From Lasiodiplodia sp. COLG20 (Eukaryota > Ascomycota > Dothideomycetes > Botryosphaeriales > Botryosphaeriaceae): a stretch of DNA of 64,000 bases. Within the stretch, counting starts at the first letter, position 1, and each line of letters begins with the position of its first letter. The notes beneath the pieces are model-generated. The model was given only the letters and a program-made list of their open reading frames with translations. It made no database searches and was not told where the DNA came from. Of this stretch, positions 34,404 through 45,980 are shown piece by piece. Location: the NCBI GenBank assembly GCA_009801085.1, contig VNWV01000001.1, forward strand, positions 3,286,001 through 3,350,000, read 5' to 3'. Position numbers and translations under genes: made by a program.

Positions 34404-36838
34404 CCGCTCTTATTAATAATATCTAAGTTAACGTATTTTTTATAGTTTTTTAAGAATAATAGTATCGTCTTCGTTTCTAATCGAATCTAGTCTTACTTAG
34501 TAGGTAATTTATCTACTATTTTTAGTAGATATAAGCGATTCTTCGTCTAGTAATATATATAGCTCTTATTAACGTACGTTAAATCTATAAAGTTTCTCTA
34601 TACGCCGCTATCGATTATTACTATCGCTCTATAGTTACTAATATAAACTAGTATATATAATAGTTTAAAGAGTTTATTTCTAGTAGGTATTTTTCTATTC
34701 GATATATATATAATCTAGTTAAGAGATCTTACTAACGACCTCTTTTAAAATTTCTAACTAGAAAGACCGTCTAGTTTTCTAACTACGTTAAATTTTAAAG
34801 AATAGCTTTACGTAGTTATTCTATCTAGAGCGTTAAGTTTTTTTACTACGTTTAAACCTTATTACGTTGAATCTATCGTTATTAGTATAGTACTTCTACT
34901 ATAATTCGGTATCGATACGACGGCGTTAGATTACGAAAATATAGTCGCTAGTATAGCTAGTCTTTTTCTAGAGTGATAATATCTCGAGTATCTAAAATTT
35001 AGACTAGTTTTTAGAGATACTACTTATTTTTTTAAATTTAGACGTTACGTACTTCGTTTTAAAGCTAATCGGCTATTTTCGAGACGTTTCTAGCCGTATC
35101 GAGTTTCTAAAAAGACTAGTAGTCTTCGTAGTAAGCCCGTTACTAGAGGGTTCTATAATAGTACTAGTACTACTAAGTAGAGATTTCTAGACTAGAGTTT
35201 AAAACCTAGTTAATAGTACGTCTATTCTCGTATATCTATCGAATATTTTCGTATTATCTTAAATACTTCTAAATTTATTATAGCGTAGATTTCTTAGGCG
35301 CTTTTTAGAGATCTTTTTAAAGAGAATTAATTTTCTTCTCGAATCGTTTCTATATAGTCTTATCGACCTCGTTTTATTCTTTCGTCTCGCTAGACTTAGA
35401 TGTACTATCGTAAAGTTTTTTTATATCGCTATTTATTAAGTCGTCGTTTAAGAGTAGCTTTTTAACGAAGTCGTCGATCTCTTACTACTTCGATATCTAT
35501 AAGATAGCGTTAATATACTAAGACTTCTTTAGATACTAATCTTTATCTTATTTATCACTCTCGTAGATTAGATAATTATCGTCGTAATAGATAGTCTAGT
35601 TTATAGCTACGTAACTAACTTACTTAGTAGTAGCGAAGAAGATCTTTTAAAACTCTTCTTAGTTCTCTTTATTAGCTATTATATTTTAGCGTATCTCTTT
35701 TCTCTATAAATACTTCTACTAATATATTTTATTTTATTTTTTCTCGTAGTAAAAGTACTAGTCTCGGTCGAATTAGATCTACTCTTATAAAATCTATTTA
35801 CGGGTTTAATACTTACTCTTTTCTTAGTTACTAGACTTTTTACTCTCTTTTTTTCTTATAGTATCGAGTTTTATAGCGTTATCTTCTTCTTACGTATATT
35901 AAAGCGCTCTTCTAAATTAAGAGTTATTATCGTTATATCTCTCTTTATTCTATTAATACTTATTTTATAGCTAGTCTAGCTTCTAAGTCTTATTTATAAA
36001 GTTTAGTAGAGTCTTCTACTTAAGATAATAGATTAAAGCCTTCTAGATTTCTCTTTTAAGTCTCGATTAGTATCTTATATAAAGTAGCGCGTTTATATAT
36101 AGAACTTCTATAATATATAATACGTTACGAAAGCGAACGTTATAGTCTAAAACGAAAGTCTTCTATTTAATACTTAATAGAGTATTTATAACTTTCTTAG
36201 ATTTGTTAATAACTACGAAGACGTTACGAAGCCTTTTAATAAAGACCTTATAGCTATTAAAGAGCTAAATAGTTTCTTCACTATAGTCGTCGAGTTACTT
36301 CTAGTATTTTCTTTTATAGAAGCGAAACTAACGTTTAATTACGTCTTTAAAGAACGTACTAGCGAATAGAACTTTTTTAATAAAGATAATAATCTAACTT
36401 TCTAAGAAATAGAAATAGTCGTTAAACTACGTAAAAAAATTCTAGGTCTTCTTATAGTTTTCGTAGTAGAAGTTCGGTTTCGAGATCTTAATTCTAGAGT
36501 TAGTTCGTAGATTTAGCGTATCGACTTATACTTCTATCGTAGATATACTAAAGAAAGTAAATTACTAAACGCTAGCGAGTTAATTCGCTAGTCTCTAGTT
36601 CTTTATCTTTTAGTCGCGTAATTTCTACTAAAGCTATTCTAGCTATTCTTAGTTACGTTAGATTATATACTATAAGTCGGCTATAGTTAGCTATAATAGA
36701 GGTCTTATCAAAACGTCTTATATTTCGTCGTTAGCTATTACTATTCGTTAGTAATTTCTACACTAGATTAATACTTTCTATTTTAGTCGATAATTTTAAT
36801 TAGCTATCTTTCTTCTCTTATAAGAATAGTAGTTAAAG
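34404..36838 (-). pseudogene. G2 gag (minus strand), right-hand copy
   Basis: Read leftward from 36838 it matches the outer G2 from 7890 (CTTATAAGAGAAGAAAGATA block near both) and continues across the point where G1-1 interrupted the outer copy. This is the main evidence that 8571 and 45981 were once joined. Heavily stop-ridden. It ends at the G4 LTR, so this copy's protease and RT are missing. Confidence 0.72.
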
Positions 36839-37594
36839 TATAACGATAGACTTCTTCTACTAAGCTTCGAAGTTACTTAGTAGATTAAATAAATTGTAGA
36901 GTTTACCTTAAAGAGATAAGAAAAGAAGAATAATAATTAGATAAGAGAGTATTACGTAATTATACGATATATAGTAAGTCGATTATCTTTAACTAAAGAG
37001 TCTTAATTAAAACTTTAAGTTAACTACGAAGAGTTAAGTATCTAGCTAGCGAGTATATCTATATATTATAGAAAAGCTAGTTATAATCTAGATCTATATA
37101 AGTTAAATCTAAAGAGGTTAGATCTATACGAATTAGATCTATATAAATTTATAGTAGAGCGTACGTAATTTAAGCGTCTAAGACGTTTCTTTTAACTTTC
37201 GAACGATTATAATATTATACTATATCTCGACCATTTTCTTTTTTATTTACTTTTCGGCTTTCCGTCTTCGCGCTCTATTTTAAAGCGATTATACGTCTAA
37301 ATCTTTATCTCTTAGCTTAACTTTATAGTTCTTCGTTTTATAGAAGATTTTCTAGTTCGTACTTTTTTCTAAAGTTACTACGTTCTCGTAAACGTTCTTT
37401 TTATACGGGCTTCGGCTACTATCTACTAATATTTTCGTACGCGTCGTTATTCTATATTCTTTAAATTTCTATACGAGATCTAGAGTCGTATAGCTCTTTT
37501 ACCCGCGAGGCTTATTACTTCTTACGGCGAGTATTCTTGTACGAGCTTTCTACTCTTAAAGTTATAAAGTCCGTATTTTCTAGAGTTCGTAATA
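36839..37594 (-). repeat. 5' LTR of the right-hand minus-strand G2 copy
   Basis: 756 bp, reverse complement of the G2 LTR, starting TATAACGATAGACTTC and ending TTCGTAATA. The sequence on its right (ATATC) is G1 gag. Confidence 0.86.
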
Positions 37595-40500
37595 ATATCT
37601 TTACGAAAGTATCGCTCAATAGTTTAAACTATACTAGAACGACTTTAGAAAAATAGACTAGTATAAGAAAACTATACGACTTTTTTATAGCTATAGTAAC
37701 TTTATTAAAATTCTTCGAAAAACGTTTAAGAATAAGAACTAATACTAAAATATAATATACTAAATTTAGATACTTAAATAAACTAAATTTATAGTAACGT
37801 ATATAATCTAGTTTCGACTCTATATCTTACGACTATAATAGCCCGATAACGTTTTTAAAATACTATACTACGAGAGACTAAAAGACTATATTAAAAACGA
37901 GTTTATTAGAACTAAACTATTTAACTTCTATTAAAAGATAGTCTAAATCGTTATTTAACTTAATATTTAACTATATAATTAACGTAGAGAAATAATCCGA
38001 TCTATTCGTTTTATAACTAATATTTAAACTAGAAATATAATAAGCTCTAGCGAATCTATAGATTTAAATAGTATTAGACGTAATAGTTTTCTATTCTAAA
38101 AAGAAAAAGATCGTCGTCGTAAGAAAAATCTATATCTTTAATACGAAAAAAAGAGATACTATATACGATAGTATAAAAGAGATAATAGAACTACGCGCTA
38201 AACTACTACCGTATAAATAACTAAAGTAGAGAATTTCTACGATAAGTAATACTAGACCGATTATACTAATAATAAATACGAAAGCTATCGAAAACTAAAG
38301 AAAACTAACGATTATTAGTCTAAAATAAAAAACTAATTAAGTCTTTAATTTAAGAGTAAATAGAGACGTAGCCTCTAGCGTTTCTTTAAATAACTATAAC
38401 TACGACTAGTAATACTAAAGAAAAACTCTTTTCTATATATACTATAAATAATAAAGAATCTTTAGCCGAATATATTAAATATTTAGTTATTAATATACTT
38501 ACTAATAGACGGCGAGTCTACGTTTTTATTAATTTAGTAGATAGAGATAATTATATTAACTCTCGTTTTATAAAAAAAATATAATATAAAATTTTAAAAA
38601 AAAGAATATCTCTATAAACTTATTATAGTAGACGACTTATCTAGTATATATAGAGAAGAATTAATTCTTATAAAAATCTAAGAACTCGTACTATTTCGAG
38701 AAAAATATCGAGAAAGAATCTACTTAGACATTATAAAAACCTCTAAATATAATATTATTTTAGAACTTTTATAGCTCTAAAAATAAAAACTCTATATTAA
38801 TTAGAAAAATAAAGAAGTAAAGTTTAGATTCTAAAAAAAGAACGAGACGTAGTAGCTATTAAGTAATATAGCGGCGTTAGTATACTCTCGAGTAGTTTAG
38901 AGTAAGCTAATATAAGTTAATAAGATCTCTAAGAAGACTCTTAAAAAAGAAGTAAAAAAAGATATCTCTATTAAAATCTTCTAAATACGTACTACTCTCT
39001 AAGAAATTAAAATTAAGACTTAGTAATCTTTAAAGATTTAATAGATTTATAGAATCGTTTATCTTTCTAAAAAACGAATTTATAAACTCTAAAAACCTTA
39101 AAAACCTCGAGAACGTATAAAATACGATTTATAATAAGTTAATACTACTAATATAAAAAACCCTCTAGATAACGTACTTCTATAATATAAAAAATTCGAT
39201 ATCTTTACGAAGAAATAGAAAGACGCTTTACTAAAATACTAATTATAAAACTATAAAATATCTCTAATATTAAAAATATTATTTAAGTTTAGTCTCTTAT
39301 ACTTTCTCTCTAAAAAAGAACTATAAATACTTAAAAAATATATTAAAACCTACTTATAAAAAGAATATATTTAACTATTTTAGTTATTAGTAGTCTTCTC
39401 TATTTTATTTATACTAAAATCTAGAGAGAAGCTATAACTATACGTAGACTATTAAGCTCTAAACGATATTACTATTAAGAACTACTATTTCTTATCTAGA
39501 ATTAATAAACTACGAGACTAACTAAAAAAGACTAAGTATTTTACTAAGCTCGATCTTTAAGACGACTACTACTTAATTAGAATTAAAGAAGATAAAGAGT
39601 AGAAAACCATCTAGTAAAGTCGCTTTAAACTATTTAAATATTTTATTATATCTTTTAAACTTACTAACGCTCTCGTAACCTTTTAAGCTATAATTAACGA
39701 TACTCTTCGAGAATATCTAGACGTCTTTTATATAGTATATCTAAACGATATTCTAATCTACTTTAAAACTTTAGAGAAATATTAGAAATACGTAGTAAAG
39801 ATATTAAAGAAATTATAAAAAAAAAGACTATAAGTTAAGTTCGAGAAATACGTCTTTTACGTCTAAAAAATAGAATTTCTAGAATTTATTATTTAATCTA
39901 GAAAAGTCGTAATAGACTCTAAAAAAGTAGAATTTATTCTTAGTTAGTCTATATTTAAGAACCTCTAAGAAGTCTAATTCTTTTTAAACTTTACTAACTT
40001 CTACTAATAGTTTATTAAAGACTACGCTAAGCTAATAAAATCTCTAACTTAACTAATCTAAAAAGATATCCGCTTTAACTAGTAGAATATATAATAGAAA
40101 GTTTTTAATCTACTTAAGAAAGTCTTTATAAAAGTATTCGTTTTAGTTTTTTTTAATTTAAATAAATCTATCTATCTAGAAACTAATATCTTAAACTATA
40201 CTATAGAGATATATCTTAGCTAGCTAAATAACTAAAAACGACTATATCTCGTAGTCTTCTACTCTAGAAAGATATTATTTACGAAACTTAACTATAATAT
40301 TTATAATAAAGAACTATTAGCTATCGTTATAGTCTTTAAAGAATAGCGATATTATTTAAAAGAAGTAAACTTCGAAATTATCGTATACTTAAATTACTAA
40401 AACCTAGACGCCTTTATAATAACTAAAATTTTTAATCGACGATAAGTTTAATAGGCGAAATAACTCGCTTTTTTTAATTTTAAGATAGTATATTAAAAAG

Positions 40501-43301
40501 AAACTAAAAACGAAAAGACTAATATACTTAGTTAATAATATAACTATATATTTAACCGACTAGAATTCTTTCTAGCGCTTCTAGAATAAAATAAGAAAGA
40601 AGATATTAAACTTAATTAATCTTAACTAAAACTTATAGTAATTCGCCTTTTAGCTTCGATTATTTAAAGCTAAGTAAAAGACTTCTAATTTCGAAAAGAA
40701 TCTTTTAAATCTTAAAGATCTTTAAAATCTATAAATCTCTAAAAACTCGTTTTTAGAAATATAATACTCTCTAAATTTAGTTTCTTAAAAGTATCGAACT
40801 TTTAGAAATCGACTTCTTCTAGAAAAATAAATCTAGAAATATAATTTTTTTAGAAAGAACTTTCGAAGATAAATACTCTAGAAGTATAACTAGTTTAAGA
40901 AAAAAACTCTAAAAATAAAACTTTAAAAAATAACTTCTAAAAGACCTTCTTCGAAAATCTAGATATATAAGAAAATAAAAACTCTTAAAAAAATAATCTC
41001 TTACTTTTAATATAGAAAGAGTATATTTAGATAATCTACGAAAATAATACTATAGTATAGTAACTATTAAAATAAATTTACGATTATTTAGAAGAAGATT
41101 CTAATTTTATACTAAATTTAAAAGAAATAATTTTTTTTAAAGAACTAGTCTACGTTCTCTAATAACTTTAACGATAACTTATTAAGAAAATCTACGCTAC
41201 TTTAATATATAACTATAAAGATATTAATTCTATAATAAAGAGAATTAAAAAAGTATTTTATATATTATATTTTAGAAAACGAGTACGATAGTATCTCGCT
41301 AATTATAAAGACTACACTCGAAATAAAGTAATATAATACGCTTTCTATAAAAAGCTATAGCTAATTATATCTTTTAACTAACTCTAGAAATCTATCTTCT
41401 TAAACTTTATTACTAAACTACTAAAATCTAAAGAACTACTTATAGAAGTATACTACGACGTAATTTTAGTTATTACTAATAGACTATCTAAATAAAGATA
41501 TTTTATTTTTTATAAAAAAGTCTTAGAAGTTTTTAAGCTAGTCTATATCTTTCTACGATATATCTTTATAAACTATAAAATACTAAAAATAATTATTTTT
41601 AACTAAGATATTCGCTTTCGCGCTCGATTCTAGTAAACCTTAATAAATAAGTTAGAAATAAAGTATAAGCTATCTATCATCTTTTATCTCTAGACGAATA
41701 GCTAAACGAAACGACTTAATTAGATTTTAGAGAAATATCTATAAAGCTACGTAAACTACTAATAAAATAACTAGATAGAACTTCTACTTCTAGTATAATT
41801 CGCTTATAATAGTATACTAGCGAAAATAACTTAAGAAATATCGTTTTACATTAATTTTAGATTCGAATTTTAAGTCTATAGAGAATCTATTCTATAAGAA
41901 AATATTATATAAAAAGAGATACTCTAGACGAAATAGCTAAAAGAACTATACTAAAGCCTAGTCTAAAATATAGAATTTATTAACTATCGTATAGTTATAT
42001 ATTATAACCATAGACGCTAGAAGTTACCGACTTTAAAAGAGAAAGATAAAGTCTAGCTTCTTACTAAAAATCTTAAAATTAAACGATCGAGCTTTAAATT
42101 AGATTATAAAAAAATTAGTCTTTTTAAAATTAAATAAAAACTTTCTTCGATTATTTATAAACTTAAATTATCTAAAAATATACGTCGAAGTCTAGTCTTC
42201 TACGTAACGCTTCTTAAATTAGTACTATAAAATATCTAAATACTAGAATATCTCGAGAAAGAAATTTAGCTTAAAAACGTATAAGAATAAAACGTTAAAA
42301 GAATTCTAGATAGTAAATAAAACCTCGATAGTTAGCTTAAGTATCTAGTTAAATAAAAAAAATTACGACGACTTAGAAAACATCTAAAAGTCTTTATTAA
42401 ATCTTAGTTATCTAGAACTTCTCGAGAACTTTTATAGATAAAATTTAAACTATTTAGCTCTAGAGTATTCTTTTAAAATATAAAACTAGAAGAAAACGCT
42501 AAGTTCGCCTAAAACTAATCTATAGAAGTCTATTAAGAAATTACGTTATTATTAACTACTACGTTACCGCTAAACCCGCTAAGTAAGTACGATATAGTCT
42601 CTTTATCTAAAGTCTTAAAAACGTTCTAAGAGAAACGACTCTTTCGAGTAGTAGTTTTTTATTTTATCTACTTCTTCTACTCTAACTACTATATTTTATA
42701 GAAAAATAAATCTATATTACGCTACTCTACGAATTAAAGTAGTAAACGTAACTAACGCTTTTTTTATTAACGAATTCGTAACCGCTTAACTACGCGACTA
42801 GTATATTAGACCGCTACTAACGCCGTTTAAATAGCCGCGTTAGTCGCGATTATAGTAGTATTAGCGGTCTTTTTATTTTAATTAATCTCTATAGCTATCT
42901 CTTTAAACTAACGCTTTAACTTCTTACGAGCTCGATCTAAGCGTTAAACTAGTAAATAATTAGCTAATATAAAAAGAAAAAGAGAGTTTCTACTTATACT
43001 CGACGTTAACTAAGAAAGCTATTATCTTATATAATAAAAGACCTTCTCTAGTATATCTAGAGTAAGTAGAATAAAAGAAAGTAGCGTAATAAACTAAATC
43101 TAAACGAACGTAGCGAGTATAGAAGAAAGTCGTAAACGCCTCTTAATAATAAACTACAATACGCTAAGCTAAAGTAATACGATACTAAGTACGAGTTAAA
43201 ACTATAGTAAGAATATTAGTACTTTTAAGAATAATCTAAAAGAGAAGATATCTATTTATAAAAAAGCTTTCGAATCGAAAGCTATCTAAAAAAAAAGATA
43301 G
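37595..43301 (+). pseudogene. G1 copy C gag-pol, RIP-degraded
   Basis: Zinc-knuckle remnant near 38125-38180. RT about 39440-39765 with YLND at 39740-39752 (Asp-to-Asn by G-to-A). RNase H about 40170-40390. Integrase about 41160-42200 with a recognisable DDE-type core (VYYDVILVITNRLSK; IFYLQTNSQTKRLNQ). Polypurine tract AAAAAAAAAGATAG at 43288-43301. Confidence 0.83.
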
Positions 43302-43712
43302 TATTACGAAATTAAGATACGGACTAGCGGCGTAGTAAAACTTACGAACGAATTAGATTATCTTATATTAAGTTCTAACGTATCTAATCTACTTAAGTAG
43401 CTAATAAGTTTAAACTTATAAGTAGATTTTTTTTTAGCTACTAGCTATCTTACTATTTATACTAATACTATAGTCTAGCTAACTAGCGACTAATTATAGT
43501 ATATAGATTATACTTATTTATAGTAGATAGAATCTTCGTAGTTAATTTTAATTATTATTTTATATTTCTTTTATTATCTTCTCTATCTAACTACGGCTAC
43601 TATTCTCTAAGTATAGTATCTAGTAATATTTTAGATAGCGGTAGTAAACTTTTTAATACTATATAACTATTTATACTCTTTATCTTATCTCTATTCTAGT
43701 TCTAGCGTAATA
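43302..43712 (+). repeat. 3' LTR of G1 copy C
   Basis: 411 bp, starting TATTACGAAATTAAGATACG and ending TCTAGCGTAATA. It matches both G1-1 LTRs. Confidence 0.88.
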
Positions 43713-45565
43713 AGTATGCTACGACGTAATTCTAGTTATTACTAATAGACTATCTAAATAGAAATACTTTATTCTCTATAAAAAGTATTAAAAGTTCTCG
43801 AGCTAGTCTATATCTTTCTAAAATATATCTTTGTAAACTATAAAATACTAGAAATAATTATCTTTAACTATAATATTTACTTTCGCGCTTAATTTTAGTA
43901 AATCTTAATAAATAAATTAGAAATAACGTATAAGCTATTTACTATCTTTTATCTCTAAATAAATAGTTAGACGAAACGACTTAATTAAATCTTAGAGAAA
44001 TATCTATAAAGCTACGTAAACTATTAGTAAAATAACTAGATAGAACTTCTACTTTTAGTATAATTCGCTTATAATAGTATACTAGTAGAAACTACTTAAG
44101 AAATATCGTTTTATATTAACTTTAAATTCGAACTCTAAGTTTACGAAGAATTAATTCTATAAAAAAATATCGTATAAAAAGAGATACTTTAAATAGAATA
44201 GCTAAAAGAACTATATTAAAGTCTAGTCTAAAATATAGAATTTATTAACTACTATATAGCTATATACTATAACTATAGACGCTAGAAGCTACTATCTCTA
44301 AAAAAAAAAGATAAAGTCTAGCTTTTTATTAAAAATCTTAAAACTAAATAACTAAGCTCTAAATTAGATTATAAAAAAATTAATTTCTTTAAAATTAAAT
44401 AAAAACTTTCTTCTATTATTTATAAACTTAAATTATTTAAAAATATACGCTGAAGCTTCGTCTTTTATATAGTACTTCTTAAACTAGTACTATAAAATAT
44501 CTAAATACTAGAATATCTCGAGAAAGAAATCTAGCTCGAAAATATATAAGAATAAGACGTTAAGAAAATTCTAAATAGTAAATAAAATTCTAATAATTAG
44601 CTTAAATATCTCGTTAAGTAGAAAAATTACGACGACTTAGAAAATATCTAAAAGTCTCTACTAAATCTTAACTATCTAGAACTTCTCGAGAACTTTTATT
44701 AATAAAATCTAAACCGTTTAGATTTAGAGTATTCTTTTATAATATAAAATTTAAAAAAGAGATTAAAGATATCTAAAACTAATCTACGAAAGTCTATTAA
44801 GAAATTATACTATTAGCGACTACTACGTTATCGCTAGACTTACTAAGTAAGTATAGTATAGTTCTCTCGATTAAAGTCTTAAAAACGTTATAAGAAGAAT
44901 AATTCTTTTAAATAGTAGTCTTTCGTTCTATCTACTTCTTCTACTTTAACTATCGTATTTTATAGAAGAATAGATCTATATTACGCTACTTTACGAATTA
45001 AAGTAATAAACGTAACTAACGCTTTTTCTACTAACGAATCTATAACCGCTTTATTACGCGACTAGCGTACTAGACTACTACTAATATCGTTTAAGCCGTC
45101 GTATTAGTAGTAGCTATAGTAGTATTAGCGATTTTCTTATTCTAATTAATTTCTATAGCTATCTCTTTAAGCTAACGCTTTAACTTTTTACGAGTTTAAT
45201 CTAAGCGCCGAACTAGTAAGAAATTATTAGCTATTATTAAAGAAAAAAGAAAGTCTCTATTTACACTCGATATTAATCGAAAAAGCTATTATCTTATACG
45301 ATATAAGATCTTCTCTAGTATATTTAAAATAAGTCGAATAAAAGAAAGTAGCGTAATAAACTAAATCTAAACGAACGTAGCGAGTATAAGAGAAAGTCGC
45401 AAAAACTCTATAATAATAAATTATAATACGCTAGACTAAAGTAATATAACGCTAAATACGAGCCGAAACTATAATAAAAAATTAGTACTTCTAATATAAT
45501 ATCTAGAAAGATATATCTACTTATAAGAAAGTTTTTAGATTAAAAGCTATTTAGAAAGAGAATAG
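43713..45565 (+). pseudogene. G1-1 integrase, resumed after copy C
   Basis: Starts abruptly at AGTATGCTACGACG, corresponding to 41458 in copy C, and parallels 41458-43301 throughout with independent RIP changes. At first sight this looks like a tandem duplication of integrase plus LTR. The TTACG duplication at 45981 shows that it is the right part of G1-1. Confidence 0.8.
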
Positions 45566-45980
45566 TATTATAAAATTAGAATACGGGTTAAGCGGCGTAG
45601 TAGAACTTATAAACGAATTAAATTATCTTATACTAAAAATTCGAACGTATCTAATCTATTTAAGTAGCTAATAGTCTAATCTTATAAAGTAGATCTTTTT
45701 TAGCTACTAGCTATTCTACTATCTATACTAATACTATAGTCTAGTTAACTAGCGGCTAATTATAGTATATAAAATATACTTACTTATAGTAGATAGAATC
45801 TTCGTAGTTAATTTTAATTATTATTTTATACTTCTTTTATTATTTTTTCTATCTAACTACGACTACTATTCTTTATACGTAGTATTTAGTAATATTCTAA
45901 ATAGTAATAGTAAACTTTTAACGCTATATATCTATCTAACGTCTTTATCTTATTTATTTTTTCTAAGTTCTAGCGTAATA
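45566..45980 (+). repeat. 3' LTR of G1-1
   Basis: 415 bp, the same length as the 5' LTR at 8572-8986, followed by TTACG at 45981-45985. Confidence 0.9.

Larger units (their letters stand above)
12817..37594 (-). mobile_element. Minus-strand G2 element, apparently a chimera of two copies
   Basis: 3' LTR on the left (12817-13626), integrase and RNase H to 16515, then other elements, then gag (34404-36838) and 5' LTR on the right (36839-37594). The reverse transcriptase region is absent. The flanking 5-mers do not match even allowing transitions (ATAAT versus ATATC), the LTR lengths differ (810 and 756), and the flanking G1 sequences are not contiguous. It is therefore best read as the left half of one G2 copy and the right half of another. 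Confidence 0.7.
37595..43712 (+). mobile_element. G1 copy C, 5'-truncated
   Basis: Begins inside gag (aligned to about 9519 of G1-1; the first ~950 bp with the 5' LTR are missing) and runs through protease, RT, RNase H and integrase to a 3' LTR at 43302-43712. It overlaps most of the G1-1 sequence, so it is a separate copy, not its continuation. Right after its LTR, at 43713, G1-1 resumes mid-integrase, so copy C had inserted into G1-1. Confidence 0.82.
8572..45980 (+). mobile_element. Ty3/Gypsy element G1-1, inserted in G2 and itself split
   Basis: LTRs 8572-8986 and 45566-45980 are both 415 bp, start TATTACGAAATTA and end CTAGCGTAATA, with target duplication TTACG. G1-1's own sequence is 8572-12816 (LTR, gag, protease, RT, RNase H) plus 43713-45980 (integrase, LTR). 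Compared with copy C, about 567 bp around the RNase H/integrase junction is missing. Everything between 12817 and 43712 is later insertions. Confidence 0.85.

Noticed and set aside
12812..37599. Treating the minus-strand G2 LTR pair as one simple insertion
   Set aside because: The flanking 5-mers differ by a transversion, the LTR lengths differ, and the G1 sequence on the two sides is not contiguous.
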